A stretch of 8,166 bases of DNA from Oscillospiraceae bacterium (GTDB lineage Bacteria > Bacillota > Clostridia > Oscillospirales > CAG-272), in assembly GCA_015063655.1 (NCBI GenBank), contig SVTU01000063.1, positions 1 to 8,166 on the forward strand. The letters run 5' to 3'. Shown here in pieces: positions 1-4,889 of this stretch; positions within the stretch are counted from its first letter, which is position 1, and every line of letters starts with the position of its first letter. The notes under the pieces were generated by a model. That model was not told the origin of the DNA. It searched no databases and saw nothing but the letters and a program-made list of their open reading frames with translations. Both the position numbers and the translations under genes were made by a program.

Positions 1-92
1 CGGGCCTGAGGCAAGCACTTGGGAGCATCAGCGACGAGGATCTGAACAGCATTGCCGCACAGTACGAGGCATACCGCCGTCAAAAGAGATAG
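1..92 (+). CDS. 3' end of an uncharacterised gene (partial)
   Basis: An open frame enters from the left edge (first full codon at base 3) and stops at TAG 90-92. The 29 visible residues end in AAQYEAYRRQKR, a charged, probably helical tail. The other two frames read poorly: one hits a stop at once, and the other runs into the next gene and ends in a TGA there. The next gene's ribosome binding site begins right at this stop codon, as expected for the upstream member of the same operon. No family can be assigned from so short a tail. The assignment as coding rests on frame, residue composition and operon spacing. Confidence 0.55.
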   Translation, partial: GLRQALGSISDEDLNSIAAQYEAYRRQKR

Positions 93-102
93 GGGTGAGA
101 GC

Positions 103-489
103 GTGAGCGAAGAGAAAAAGGAAGAGGGCAGTCTGCCCCTTGGCGACGTGCTTGGCAAGCTGATGAGCAACCCCGAAGCACTCAAGGGCGTGATGAGCAT
201 GCTCGGCTCACTGTCCACCGCACCGACACCGCCCAAAAGCCCCGTACAGGACGCCCCCGCATCGACCGTCTCGCCGCCCGCAGGCGATGCCGCACCCGCC
301 CTGCTCGCCACGCTCTCTCCCCTGCTTGCCAAGGGAAACGGCGAGGCACGGGAAAACGACTCGCCCCTCGGACGGCGCAACTGCCTGCTGTCCGCTCTCA
401 AGCCGTATCTGAGTGAGGGACGGTGCGAGGCCATCGACGCCATCGTACGGCTCGGTGACGTAGCCGATCTGCTCAAGCACGTAAAGTGA
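103..489 (+). CDS. Small conserved-type hypothetical protein, KPYLS motif
   Basis: This encodes 128 residues. I chose the GTG at 103 because AGGGGTG (91-97) sits 5 bases upstream; the upstream ATG at 52 lies inside the preceding gene and lacks a ribosome binding site. The layout is: an acidic/lysine N-terminus; a helical segment at about 12-36 containing GKLMSNPEALKGVMSML; a low-complexity Pro/Ala linker at about 40-65; a short hydrophobic stretch at 66-76; and a C-terminal helical block (about 90-127) with LLSALKPYLSEGR and RLGDVADLL. There is no signal peptide or long membrane segment. The SNPEAL helix plus KPYLS block resembles small uncharacterised proteins I recall from Clostridia; this is recollection, not a search. 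Function is unknown. The stop is 10 bases before the next start, so the pair is surely co-transcribed. Nothing points to an enzyme; an adaptor or structural role is a guess. Confidence 0.8.
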   Translation: MSEEKKEEGSLPLGDVLGKLMSNPEALKGVMSMLGSLSTAPTPPKSPVQDAPASTVSPPAGDAAPALLATLSPLLAKGNGEARENDSPLGRRNCLLSALKPYLSEGRCEAIDAIVRLGDVADLLKHVK

Positions 490-499
490 GGTGAGTGCC

Positions 500-835
500 A
501 TGTATCACAGAGAAAATCGGTATCCGTCGGATTGGAGGATTCCGCAAAATTACAGCGGGAGCACGTTTCGCAACACGCAAGACGAGGTACGGGAGGCAAC
601 GGAAGATCTGACCCGCAACGAGCCGCCCGCTCTGCCTGCGTCGGCAGAGGAGAAGGACGAGGGGAGAGCACAGCCCGCCGTTCTCTCCCGTTCCTCACGT
701 ATGGACTTCAAGCGCATTCTGCGGGGCGAGCTGACGGCCGAGGATATGCTCCTGCTCGCCCTCATTTTGCTGATCGCCACAGGGGAGCACGCCGACGATA
801 CCGTCCTGTTTTTGATCCTGCTTCTATTCTTGTAA
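500..835 (+). CDS. Small hypothetical protein with two C-terminal hydrophobic segments
   Basis: This encodes 111 residues from ATG 500, with GAGGTGA (488-494) 5 bases upstream. A GTG at 491 is in frame but overlaps that binding site, so it is less likely. The N-terminus is rich in Arg, Tyr and Asn (WRIPQNYSGSTF at 12-23). A charged, Pro/Ala-rich middle follows (30-65). The end is sharply hydrophobic: LTAEDMLLLALILLIATG (79-95), then a short acidic turn (HADD, 98-101), then LFLILLLFL to the last residue (103-111). Each hydrophobic piece is only about 9-12 residues, too short for a normal single membrane helix, so it may be a hairpin or an amphipathic packing element. The Trp-Arg-Ile-Pro...Asn-Tyr-Ser-Gly motif and Leu-rich tail look like a lineage-specific family of unknown function. 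It is translated right after the upstream gene and is the last gene before the terminator at 861. Confidence 0.8.
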   Translation: MYHRENRYPSDWRIPQNYSGSTFRNTQDEVREATEDLTRNEPPALPASAEEKDEGRAQPAVLSRSSRMDFKRILRGELTAEDMLLLALILLIATGEHADDTVLFLILLLFL

Positions 836-860
836 AGGAAATCCGCCTAACTCCCAAAGA

Positions 861-897
861 GGGGCTGTCTCAAACCGGGATTTGAGACAGCCCCTTT
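861..897. terminator. Strong hairpin between convergent genes, probably bidirectional
   Basis: GGGGCTGTCTCAAA (861-874) pairs perfectly with TTTGAGACAGCCCC (881-894), a 14-bp stem around a 6-base loop. TTTA follows on the plus strand, and TCTTT follows on the minus strand. It lies 25 bases after the plus-strand gene ending at 835 and 12 bases beyond the minus-strand esterase ending at 907. One hairpin therefore probably stops both transcripts, although both T tracts are short. Confidence 0.85.
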
Positions 898-906
898 ATG
901 CGTATA

Positions 907-2295
907 TCAGTCTTCTTTTTTTCTTCTCGTCAGCACAACACCCGCAACGGCCGTGCTTGCCACGGCGGCGAATACGCCGGCACCCACAAGGCCTCGGCAG
1001 CCCTTCTTCGGCTCCTCGGTCGTCTCCTCGGGTGTCTGGGGTGCTTCGGTAGCGGGAGGATCGGCAGGTGCATTGGGATCGGGCATCTCACCGCCCGCCA
1101 GCACGTCGATCATAAACCGCTCGACCAGCTTATACAGATAATCGTAGCCCGCCGCATTGGGATGCAGGTTGTCGGGCAGCATGGTGTAGGTCGTCTTACT
1201 GCTCTCCAGCACGCCGTCGATGGCGGTATCCTGGAACATATCCAGGTACGGAATGCCCCACTTCTCGCATACCTTTCTGGCCTCTACGTAGTAGGGAGCG
1301 GCATTTCTGGCACCCGTATGATCGGAATTCTTGGGATTGGGGGTCTTATAGTTGATAATATAGCCGATCTTCGCATCGGGCCATCTGGTCTTTGCCGTGG
1401 CAAACAGCTCCTCAAGCGCACCCGCAAAGGTTGCGGTGTTAAAGCCCGAGGTCTGACCCTTAGGTGTCACCTGTCCGATCGGTGCGTTGTCCATGGCATC
1501 GTTCGTGCCGCCGTGCAGGATCACGTAATCGTACTTAGCGGACGTGGCGTTGCTCAGCTGTGCGATGATGCGCTTGCTTCCGCGGGAGGTGGAAACCGAA
1601 GCGCCCGAAACGCCAACGTTTGTCAGCTTCATGCTGTATTTTTCCGCCACACGGCCGCCCCAGCTGCGGTTGGCATAAATGCCGTTATCCTGAGATCCGA
1701 AGGTGATAGAGTCGCCTGCAAACAGCACGCTCTTCTTATACAGCACACCCCAATCCTGCTTTTTAATGGGGCTTCCGTACAAACGGCTGTAGGTGTCGTA
1801 GCCCTTGGCGCTCTGCCAATACGACGTAAAGTCGGCAACACTGAATTCCTGATTGACCGTTACGGTAAAGATGCCGTGCTGGGTGTTCGTTCCCTTGCTG
1901 ACCACACGAATGTACGTACAGTCTGCGGGCACCGTTCCCTTAAAAATGGCAAAGCGCTCGCTGAACTTCTCGGCAATGCCAATGCCCTCAAGTACCTTAC
2001 CGCTTGCGGCAGAGCTTGACGTGTAGGCAAACACCAAACCGGGCTTTTTGGGACTCGGCATTGTGGTCAGGTCCACAGGGCCTATGGTGATCACGTCACC
2101 TGCGTTAACAGCGATCAAGCCTGACATAGCGTAGGAGCTGTGAGTCTCCACGCCACCAACTGAAGAAAAGGTGCCGTTCTGCGCCTTAGAAAACTTGTTT
2201 GTCAGAGTTGCCGCCGCCGAAACGGGGAGCATACCCACAAAAAGGCTCATAACGAACAGCATAGCCAGTGCCAGTGCACATAGTTTTTTCATCAT
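907..2295 (-). CDS. Secreted, membrane-anchored SGNH/GDSL hydrolase (esterase)
   Basis: This encodes 462 residues. The ATG at 2295 has GGAGG (complement of 2305-2309) 9 bases upstream; a second ATG at 2292 is also possible. Residues 1-28 are a signal peptide (Lys-Lys, hydrophobic core, cleavage near VSA-A). Residues about 30-155 look like a beta-rich accessory domain. The SGNH hydrolase domain spans about 185-398, with block I GDSITFG (nucleophile Ser196), a block II Gly in NVGVSG (226-231), block III GGTND (Asn265) and block V DNLHPN (Asp375, His378). All four family blocks are present, so it should be active. Such enzymes remove acyl groups, often acetyl, from glycans or lipids; the substrate here is unknown. 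A Pro/Thr/Glu-rich linker (405-430) leads to Lys-Lys-Gly-Cys433, a hydrophobic helix (435-455) and the tail RRKKED. This implies anchoring at the outer face of the membrane without an LPXTG sortase site. It is monocistronic, with its own promoter and a shared terminator. Confidence 0.93.
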   Translation of the reverse strand: MMKKLCALALAMLFVMSLFVGMLPVSAAATLTNKFSKAQNGTFSSVGGVETHSSYAMSGLIAVNAGDVITIGPVDLTTMPSPKKPGLVFAYTSSSAASGKVLEGIGIAEKFSERFAIFKGTVPADCTYIRVVSKGTNTQHGIFTVTVNQEFSVADFTSYWQSAKGYDTYSRLYGSPIKKQDWGVLYKKSVLFAGDSITFGSQDNGIYANRSWGGRVAEKYSMKLTNVGVSGASVSTSRGSKRIIAQLSNATSAKYDYVILHGGTNDAMDNAPIGQVTPKGQTSGFNTATFAGALEELFATAKTRWPDAKIGYIINYKTPNPKNSDHTGARNAAPYYVEARKVCEKWGIPYLDMFQDTAIDGVLESSKTTYTMLPDNLHPNAAGYDYLYKLVERFMIDVLAGGEMPDPNAPADPPATEAPQTPEETTEEPKKGCRGLVGAGVFAAVASTAVAGVVLTRRKKED

Positions 2296-2320
2296 GTCTC
2301 ATATCCTCCATCTTTTGATT

Positions 2321-2341
2321 CAAGGCTTGCCCTTAAGGCTT
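2321..2341. promoter_or_regulatory. Repeated AAGGCTT motif in the esterase leader
   Basis: AAGGCTT occurs at 2322-2328 and again at 2335-2341 (13 bases apart). The first lies inside the near-palindrome CAAGGCTTG (2321-2329), and CCTTAAGG (2331-2338) is a perfect palindrome between them. The block sits 9-29 bases downstream of the esterase -10 box, the place where a repressor would block initiation. An operator is an inference; no regulator is identified. Confidence 0.3.
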
Positions 2342-2349
2342 CTTGTATT

Positions 2350-2378
2350 ATTATAGCAAACAAACGTCCCTTTCGCAA
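2350..2378 (-). promoter_or_regulatory. Sigma-A promoter of the esterase gene
   Basis: On the minus strand, TATAAT (complement of 2350-2355) lies 17 bases from TTGCGA (complement of 2373-2378). The -10 is extended by TGC just upstream (TGCTATAAT). Consensus -10, extended -10 and ideal spacing make this the best promoter in the window. The leader to the start codon is about 45-50 bases. Confidence 0.8.
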
Positions 2379-2422
2379 GTGTTTTTTGTAAATTCTTTAT
2401 CGATGCTCCTCAAAGCAAAGCT

Positions 2423-2436
2423 TGAAAGCACTTTCG
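2423..2436. promoter_or_regulatory. cre-like operator, distal site
   Basis: TGAAAGCACTTTCG matches the catabolite-responsive element form TGAAAGCGCTTTCA at 12 of 14 positions and contains the inverted repeat GAAAG/CTTTC. It is centred about 63 bases upstream of the probable transcription start of the dehydrogenase. CcpA or another LacI-family protein would be the usual reader. The divergent esterase promoter is also nearby (2350-2378), so it could affect either gene. Confidence 0.4.
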
Positions 2437-2454
2437 TCCAAAGAGGCACAAACA

Positions 2455-2468
2455 TGAAAATGCTTTCT
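2455..2468. promoter_or_regulatory. cre-like operator, promoter-proximal site
   Basis: TGAAAATGCTTTCT matches TGAAAGCGCTTTCA at 11 of 14 positions. It lies 32 bases (about three helical turns) from the similar site at 2423 and covers the -35 region of the dehydrogenase promoter. Binding here would be expected to repress. It is weaker than the first site when taken alone; the pairing is what makes it credible. Confidence 0.35.
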
Positions 2469-2478
2469 CTCCTTTCTG

Positions 2479-2487
2479 TGGTACAAT
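2479..2487 (+). promoter_or_regulatory. Extended -10 promoter of the dehydrogenase gene
   Basis: TGGTACAAT (2479-2487) is an extended -10 element (TG-n-TACAAT). No good -35 hexamer is placed at 17 bases; TGCTTT at 2461-2466 is 15 bases away. Extended -10 promoters often tolerate a poor -35. The ribosome binding site AAGGAG (2504-2509) lies 7 bases before ATG 2517, giving a leader of about 25 bases. Confidence 0.6.
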
Positions 2488-2516
2488 GACGGTAACAACA
2501 AAAAAGGAGAATACAT

Positions 2517-3548
2517 ATGATAAAAAGCACCATGAAAGCCGTGATCCTGAACGGCCCTCACAACGTAACCTTAGGAGACTTCCCCGTTCCCGAACTGAAA
2601 AGCGGACACGTTAAAATCAAGGTCAGCTACTGCGGTATTTGCGGCAGTGACTACCACAAGGTGGCAGGAAAGAAGAATACGCACCCCATTCACTACCCCG
2701 TTCCGTTGGGCCATGAGATCTCGGGTGTGGTTTGCGAGATCGGTGAGGGCGTGTCGTCCTTTACCGTTGGCGACCGTGTCACGGCCGACCCCAACTGGAG
2801 CTGCGGCAAATGCGACTTCTGCCAAGCGGGCAAGCCGTCCTTTTGCCGTCACGCACGGGGCGTTGTCAAGGGCATGACGGAATACGTGGTCTGCCCCGAG
2901 GAGAGCGTCTACCGTCTGCCAGATGCGCTATCCCTGCCCGAGGCCGCTCTGGCCGAGCCGCTCGCCTGCTGTCTGCGAGGCATGGACCTGCTTGACGTTA
3001 AGCAGGGGCAAAGCGTGGCACTCGTGGGCTTTGGTGCCATCGGTGCGATCATGCTTCAGCTGCTGCGCTATGCGGGGGCGGGAGAGATCGCCGTGGTAGA
3101 ATACGAGGAGCACAAGCGTGAGCGTGCGCTTGCCTTGGGCGCTACCGCCTTTCTTTGCTCGACCGACAGCGAGGCCATCGACTGCTATGCCGAAACGCAC
3201 AACGTAGACAGAGTGATCGAATGCGTGGGCGTGGGCGCGGCTCAGCAGACGGCTCTGCGCATCGCAGGCAAGGGGGCGACCGTGGTCATGTTCGGCGTGA
3301 GCGATGCCGCCGCCACCCTGCCCATTTCTCTGTACGACGCCTTTACCAAGGAGCTGACCGTCAAAACCTCCTTCGTCAATCCCCACACCACCGAGCGTGC
3401 GTTGCGCCTGCTCGCCTGCGGCCTGCTCGACACCTCGGCCATCATTCACCGGGAGCTAAGTATGAAGGAGGCGGTGGACGAGCTTCTCCATCCCAACCTA
3501 TGCCGATACGGTAAGCTCCTGGTCAAGATCGACAGCCAAGAGGCATAA
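2517..3548 (+). CDS. Zinc-dependent medium-chain (polyol/alcohol) dehydrogenase
   Basis: This encodes 343 residues, the usual length for the sorbitol/threonine dehydrogenase branch of the medium-chain superfamily. The start at 2517 is supported by AAGGAG 7 bases upstream; Met6 (MKAVIL) is the more typical family start but has no binding site of its own. The N-terminal catalytic domain has the zinc ligands Cys42 (in CGICGSDYH), His66 and Glu67 (GHE), plus Glu147 in AEPLAC. The structural zinc lobe has all four cysteines: 96, 99, 102 and 110. The Rossmann domain carries GFGAIG (171-176), with Glu195 at the end of the second strand, which favours NAD over NADP. It should oxidise a secondary alcohol of a polyol, sugar or sugar acid in the cytoplasm. 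The exact substrate cannot be read; galactitol-phosphate, iditol, threonine or aldonate-type enzymes share these motifs. It is a single-gene transcript. Confidence 0.93.
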   Translation: MIKSTMKAVILNGPHNVTLGDFPVPELKSGHVKIKVSYCGICGSDYHKVAGKKNTHPIHYPVPLGHEISGVVCEIGEGVSSFTVGDRVTADPNWSCGKCDFCQAGKPSFCRHARGVVKGMTEYVVCPEESVYRLPDALSLPEAALAEPLACCLRGMDLLDVKQGQSVALVGFGAIGAIMLQLLRYAGAGEIAVVEYEEHKRERALALGATAFLCSTDSEAIDCYAETHNVDRVIECVGVGAAQQTALRIAGKGATVVMFGVSDAAATLPISLYDAFTKELTVKTSFVNPHTTERALRLLACGLLDTSAIIHRELSMKEAVDELLHPNLCRYGKLLVKIDSQEA

Positions 3549-3558
3549 GAATAATAAT

Positions 3559-3588
3559 CCACCCGCATAGCGGGTGGTATTTCAGTTT
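3559..3588 (+). terminator. Terminator-like hairpin after the dehydrogenase
   Basis: CCACCCGC (3559-3566) pairs with GCGGGTGG (3570-3577) around a 3-base loop (ATA), followed by TATTTCAGTTT. It starts 11 bases after the stop codon. The stem is strong but the T tract is interrupted, so termination may be partial. It may instead be the first hairpin of the structured block that continues to 3680. Confidence 0.55.
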
Positions 3589-3680
3589 CGGGCATAGCCC
3601 TAATACTACAGGCTACGCACAAGTGCGTCTTTTATTGGCCTGTCAGCCATGTAATTATTACTTGCTACCCGTAAACGGGT
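3559..3680. repeat. Block of five short hairpins, possible repeat element or structured RNA
   Basis: Five perfect inverted repeats with tiny loops lie within 122 bases. They are CCACCCGC/GCGGGTGG (3559-3577), GGGC/GCCC (3590-3600), ACAGGC/GCCTGT (3608-3613 with 3638-3643), ACGCAC/GTGCGT nested inside it (3615-3628), and ACCCGT/ACGGGT (3667-3680). Several have near-palindromic turns of 2-3 bases, so the DNA strand and its transcript can both fold. The nested pair gives a two-tier stem. It resembles dispersed intergenic repeats that I recall from gut Clostridia, but that is memory only. It could also act as a set of terminators. Confidence 0.5.
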
Positions 3681-3702
3681 TTGCTCTAAATTTTATTATA
3701 CC

Positions 3703-3730
3703 CTGTAGGGACCGGCGTCCTCGACGGTCC
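3703..3730 (+). repeat. REP-like element, left copy
   Basis: The sequence GTAG (3705-3708) abuts a hairpin at 3709-3730: GGACCG pairs with CGGTCC, then one G-A mismatch, then CG with CG, closed by a TCCT loop. A GTAG foot next to an imperfect palindrome is the hallmark of REP sequences mobilised by RAYT (Y1) transposases. T5 follows (3731-3735), so on the plus strand it can also act as an intrinsic terminator. Confidence 0.6.
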
Positions 3731-3856
3731 TTTTTATGAGTTTTTTACACAAATGCAAGAGTATAAACTCTGCGTGAACAAAGCAAACTCTGTTTTTTTC
3801 AATCATACTCTAACATGTTTTTGTTCGACCAAACATTTGCTTTATCCGTTGCTTTT

Positions 3857-3884
3857 GGACCGTCGAGGACGCCGGTCCCTACAG
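3857..3884 (-). repeat. REP-like element, right copy (inverted)
   Basis: This is an exact reverse complement of 3703-3730. On the minus strand it has the same GTAG foot (complement of 3879-3882) and hairpin (3857-3878). Perfect identity over 28 bases suggests recent duplication or ongoing correction between the copies. Confidence 0.6.
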
Positions 3885-3926
3885 TCACATATTTCATTAC
3901 ACTTTATCCCCTTGTTTTTTATTTTC

Positions 3927-3936
3927 TAACCGGTTA
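3927..3936. promoter_or_regulatory. TAACCGGTTA palindrome
   Basis: This is a perfect 10-bp palindrome in the AT-rich stretch about 130 bases upstream of the probable rpiR-type transcription start. It could be a protein binding site, but it is short and distant from the promoter. Chance occurrence is quite possible. Confidence 0.2.
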
Positions 3937-3946
3937 TCCTCTACTG

Positions 3947-3974
3947 AACCACGCCACTATCGCGTGGTTTTCGT
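3947..3974 (+). terminator. Terminator-like hairpin upstream of the regulator
   Basis: AACCACGC (3947-3954) pairs with GCGTGGTT (3962-3969) around a 7-base loop, followed by TTTCGTT-type sequence. It would stop any transcript reaching here from the dehydrogenase side and so insulate the next operon. The T tract is short (TTTT including the end of the stem). Confidence 0.45.
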
Positions 3975-4017
3975 TATACAAGAAAAAGCACCTCATGATA
4001 AAAGCAGTATTCCTCAT

Positions 4018-4094
4018 GTTCTTGCCCGTTTTATCCATTGTTTTGTCCTTGCCATGACAGTATAATGTAAGCAAACAGGCTTGCGGGCAAGAAC
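4018..4094. promoter_or_regulatory. 11-bp inverted repeat flanking the RpiR-operon promoter
   Basis: GTTCTTGCCCG (4018-4028) and CGGGCAAGAAC (4084-4094) are perfect inverted copies. They bracket the -35 and -10 boxes (4038-4066). The downstream arm overlaps a local palindrome, CTTGC-GG-GCAAG (4080-4091). RpiR-type regulators commonly bind inverted repeats near their own promoter, so a looped autoregulatory operator pair is plausible. This is inferred from position and symmetry only. Confidence 0.4.
4038..4066 (+). promoter_or_regulatory. Sigma-A promoter of the RpiR-GH2 operon
   Basis: TTGTTT (4038-4043) and a consensus TATAAT (4061-4066) are 17 bases apart. The transcription start would be near 4073, giving a leader of about 43 bases to ATG 4116. 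It is the only good promoter seen upstream of both operon genes. Confidence 0.75.
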
Positions 4095-4115
4095 GCAGGC
4101 GGAGAGGAGACGGCT

Positions 4116-4880
4116 ATGGTCATATCGTGTATGCCCGAGCACCGCTTATCCGAGGCGGAGCGTGCGGTGGTGGACTATATCAACAAGCAGCAGTGCATTA
4201 TCAGCCTGTTATCCATGGAGGATATCGCAAGCGGAGCGTTCGTTTCCAACGCCACCGTATCCCGTGCCATACGCAAATGCGGCTTTTCCTCCTTCTCCGA
4301 GATGAAATACCGCCTGGCAGAGGACGCCAAAAATGACCGCACGAGTGAACAGATGAACCGTGTTCTCTCCATGTCGTATACCGAATGCATCGAAACCGTC
4401 AAGCGCATCGATATACCCACGGTGCTGGCGATCGTTGAGCAGATTCGCAGAGCCGACACGGTATACCTGTTGGCCAATGGCCTGACGGCCCTCATCGCAA
4501 ACGAATTCGCCATACAGCTTCAATGTCAGAAGATCCGTGTGTGCCTGATCTCGGATTCGGAGATGATGCGCAAGATGGATCTGTTCTGCACAGAGCGGGA
4601 TCTTGTGCTTGTCCTGTCGGTCAAGAATTCCACACCCGAGCTGTCCATCGGCGTTCGCCTTGCCAAAAAGAACGGTGCCGCCGTGGCGTGCTGTCTATGC
4701 ACCAAGGGCACGGTGCTGGACGAGCTTTGTGATCTGGCCCTTTACGGCTATTCACAGCCCATCTATCCCAACCGTTTTTTCGGCGGTACGTCACGCATCG
4801 GCCTGATGATCATGACACGCACCATCGTGGAATACATGGAAAGTGAAACGGCAGCATATGCCGAAGAAAACGAAAAGTGA
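4116..4880 (+). CDS. RpiR-family transcriptional regulator (HTH + SIS)
   Basis: This encodes 254 residues, slightly shorter than the usual 270-290 for RpiR. ATG 4116 has AGGAG (4105-4109) 6 bases upstream. The N-terminal domain (about 8-75) shows the family pattern: LSEAERAVVDYI, then MEDIA, then the recognition helix SNATVSRAIRKCGF (44-57) and FSEMKYRLAED. The C-terminal SIS domain (about 105-242) would bind a phosphosugar. Its first loop reads YLLANGLTA (117-125) instead of the usual Gly-rich, Ser-containing loop, while the second keeps Ser/Thr (SVKNSTPE, 168-175). It lies 9 bases upstream of the GH2 gene in the same operon, so it probably controls that gene and itself in response to a sugar phosphate. 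Whether it represses or activates cannot be told. Confidence 0.92.
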   Translation: MVISCMPEHRLSEAERAVVDYINKQQCIISLLSMEDIASGAFVSNATVSRAIRKCGFSSFSEMKYRLAEDAKNDRTSEQMNRVLSMSYTECIETVKRIDIPTVLAIVEQIRRADTVYLLANGLTALIANEFAIQLQCQKIRVCLISDSEMMRKMDLFCTERDLVLVLSVKNSTPELSIGVRLAKKNGAAVACCLCTKGTVLDELCDLALYGYSQPIYPNRFFGGTSRIGLMIMTRTIVEYMESETAAYAEENEK

Positions 4881-4889
4881 GGTAACATC

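Larger units (their letters stand above)
3703..3884. repeat. BIME-like inverted pair of REP elements (182 bp)
   Basis: Arms 3703-3730 and 3857-3884 are perfect inverted copies over 28 bases, separated by 126 AT-rich bases (3731-3856). The core contains no gene, only a small hairpin AGAGT/ACTCT (3758-3771). No target-site duplication is visible at the outer ends, which argues against a classical DNA-transposon MITE and for a REP doublet. No transposase gene is in the window, so any mobility would need one elsewhere in the genome. Confidence 0.6.
3549..4115. other. 567-base intergenic region rich in hairpins and repeats
   Basis: No credible gene lies here. The frames are AT-rich and none has a good ribosome binding site or a recognisable protein. 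In order it holds: a terminator-like hairpin (3559-3577); further small hairpins to 3680; a REP-like inverted pair (3703-3884) with an AT-rich core; a 10-bp palindrome (3927-3936); a terminator-like hairpin (3947-3971); and the rpiR-type promoter flanked by an 11-bp inverted repeat (4018-4094). Sub-features are listed separately. Confidence 0.8.

Noticed and set aside
898..2019. A 373-codon open frame on the plus strand
   Set aside because: It is fully antisense to the SGNH hydrolase, whose signal peptide, four catalytic blocks and anchor are unmistakable. The frame has no ribosome binding site of note and no recognisable domain. It begins at the foot of the terminator.
2928..3449. A 173-codon minus-strand frame
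   Set aside because: It is antisense to the Rossmann domain of the dehydrogenase, and its His/Gly/Gln-rich product has no motif.
3559..3680. CRISPR array or tRNA
   Set aside because: The repeats are different inverted pairs, not direct repeats with even spacers. No cloverleaf, T-loop or CCA end was found.
3703..3884. Classical MITE or IS remnant
   Set aside because: The terminal inverted repeats are perfect, but the flanks (ATTATACC on the left, TCACATAT on the right) show no target duplication, and each arm is itself a hairpin, which fits REP architecture better.
3815..4057. An 80-codon hydrophobic open frame in the intergenic region
   Set aside because: It reads through the right REP-like arm and the hairpin at 3947-3969, has no good ribosome binding site, and its hydrophobicity comes from T-rich DNA.
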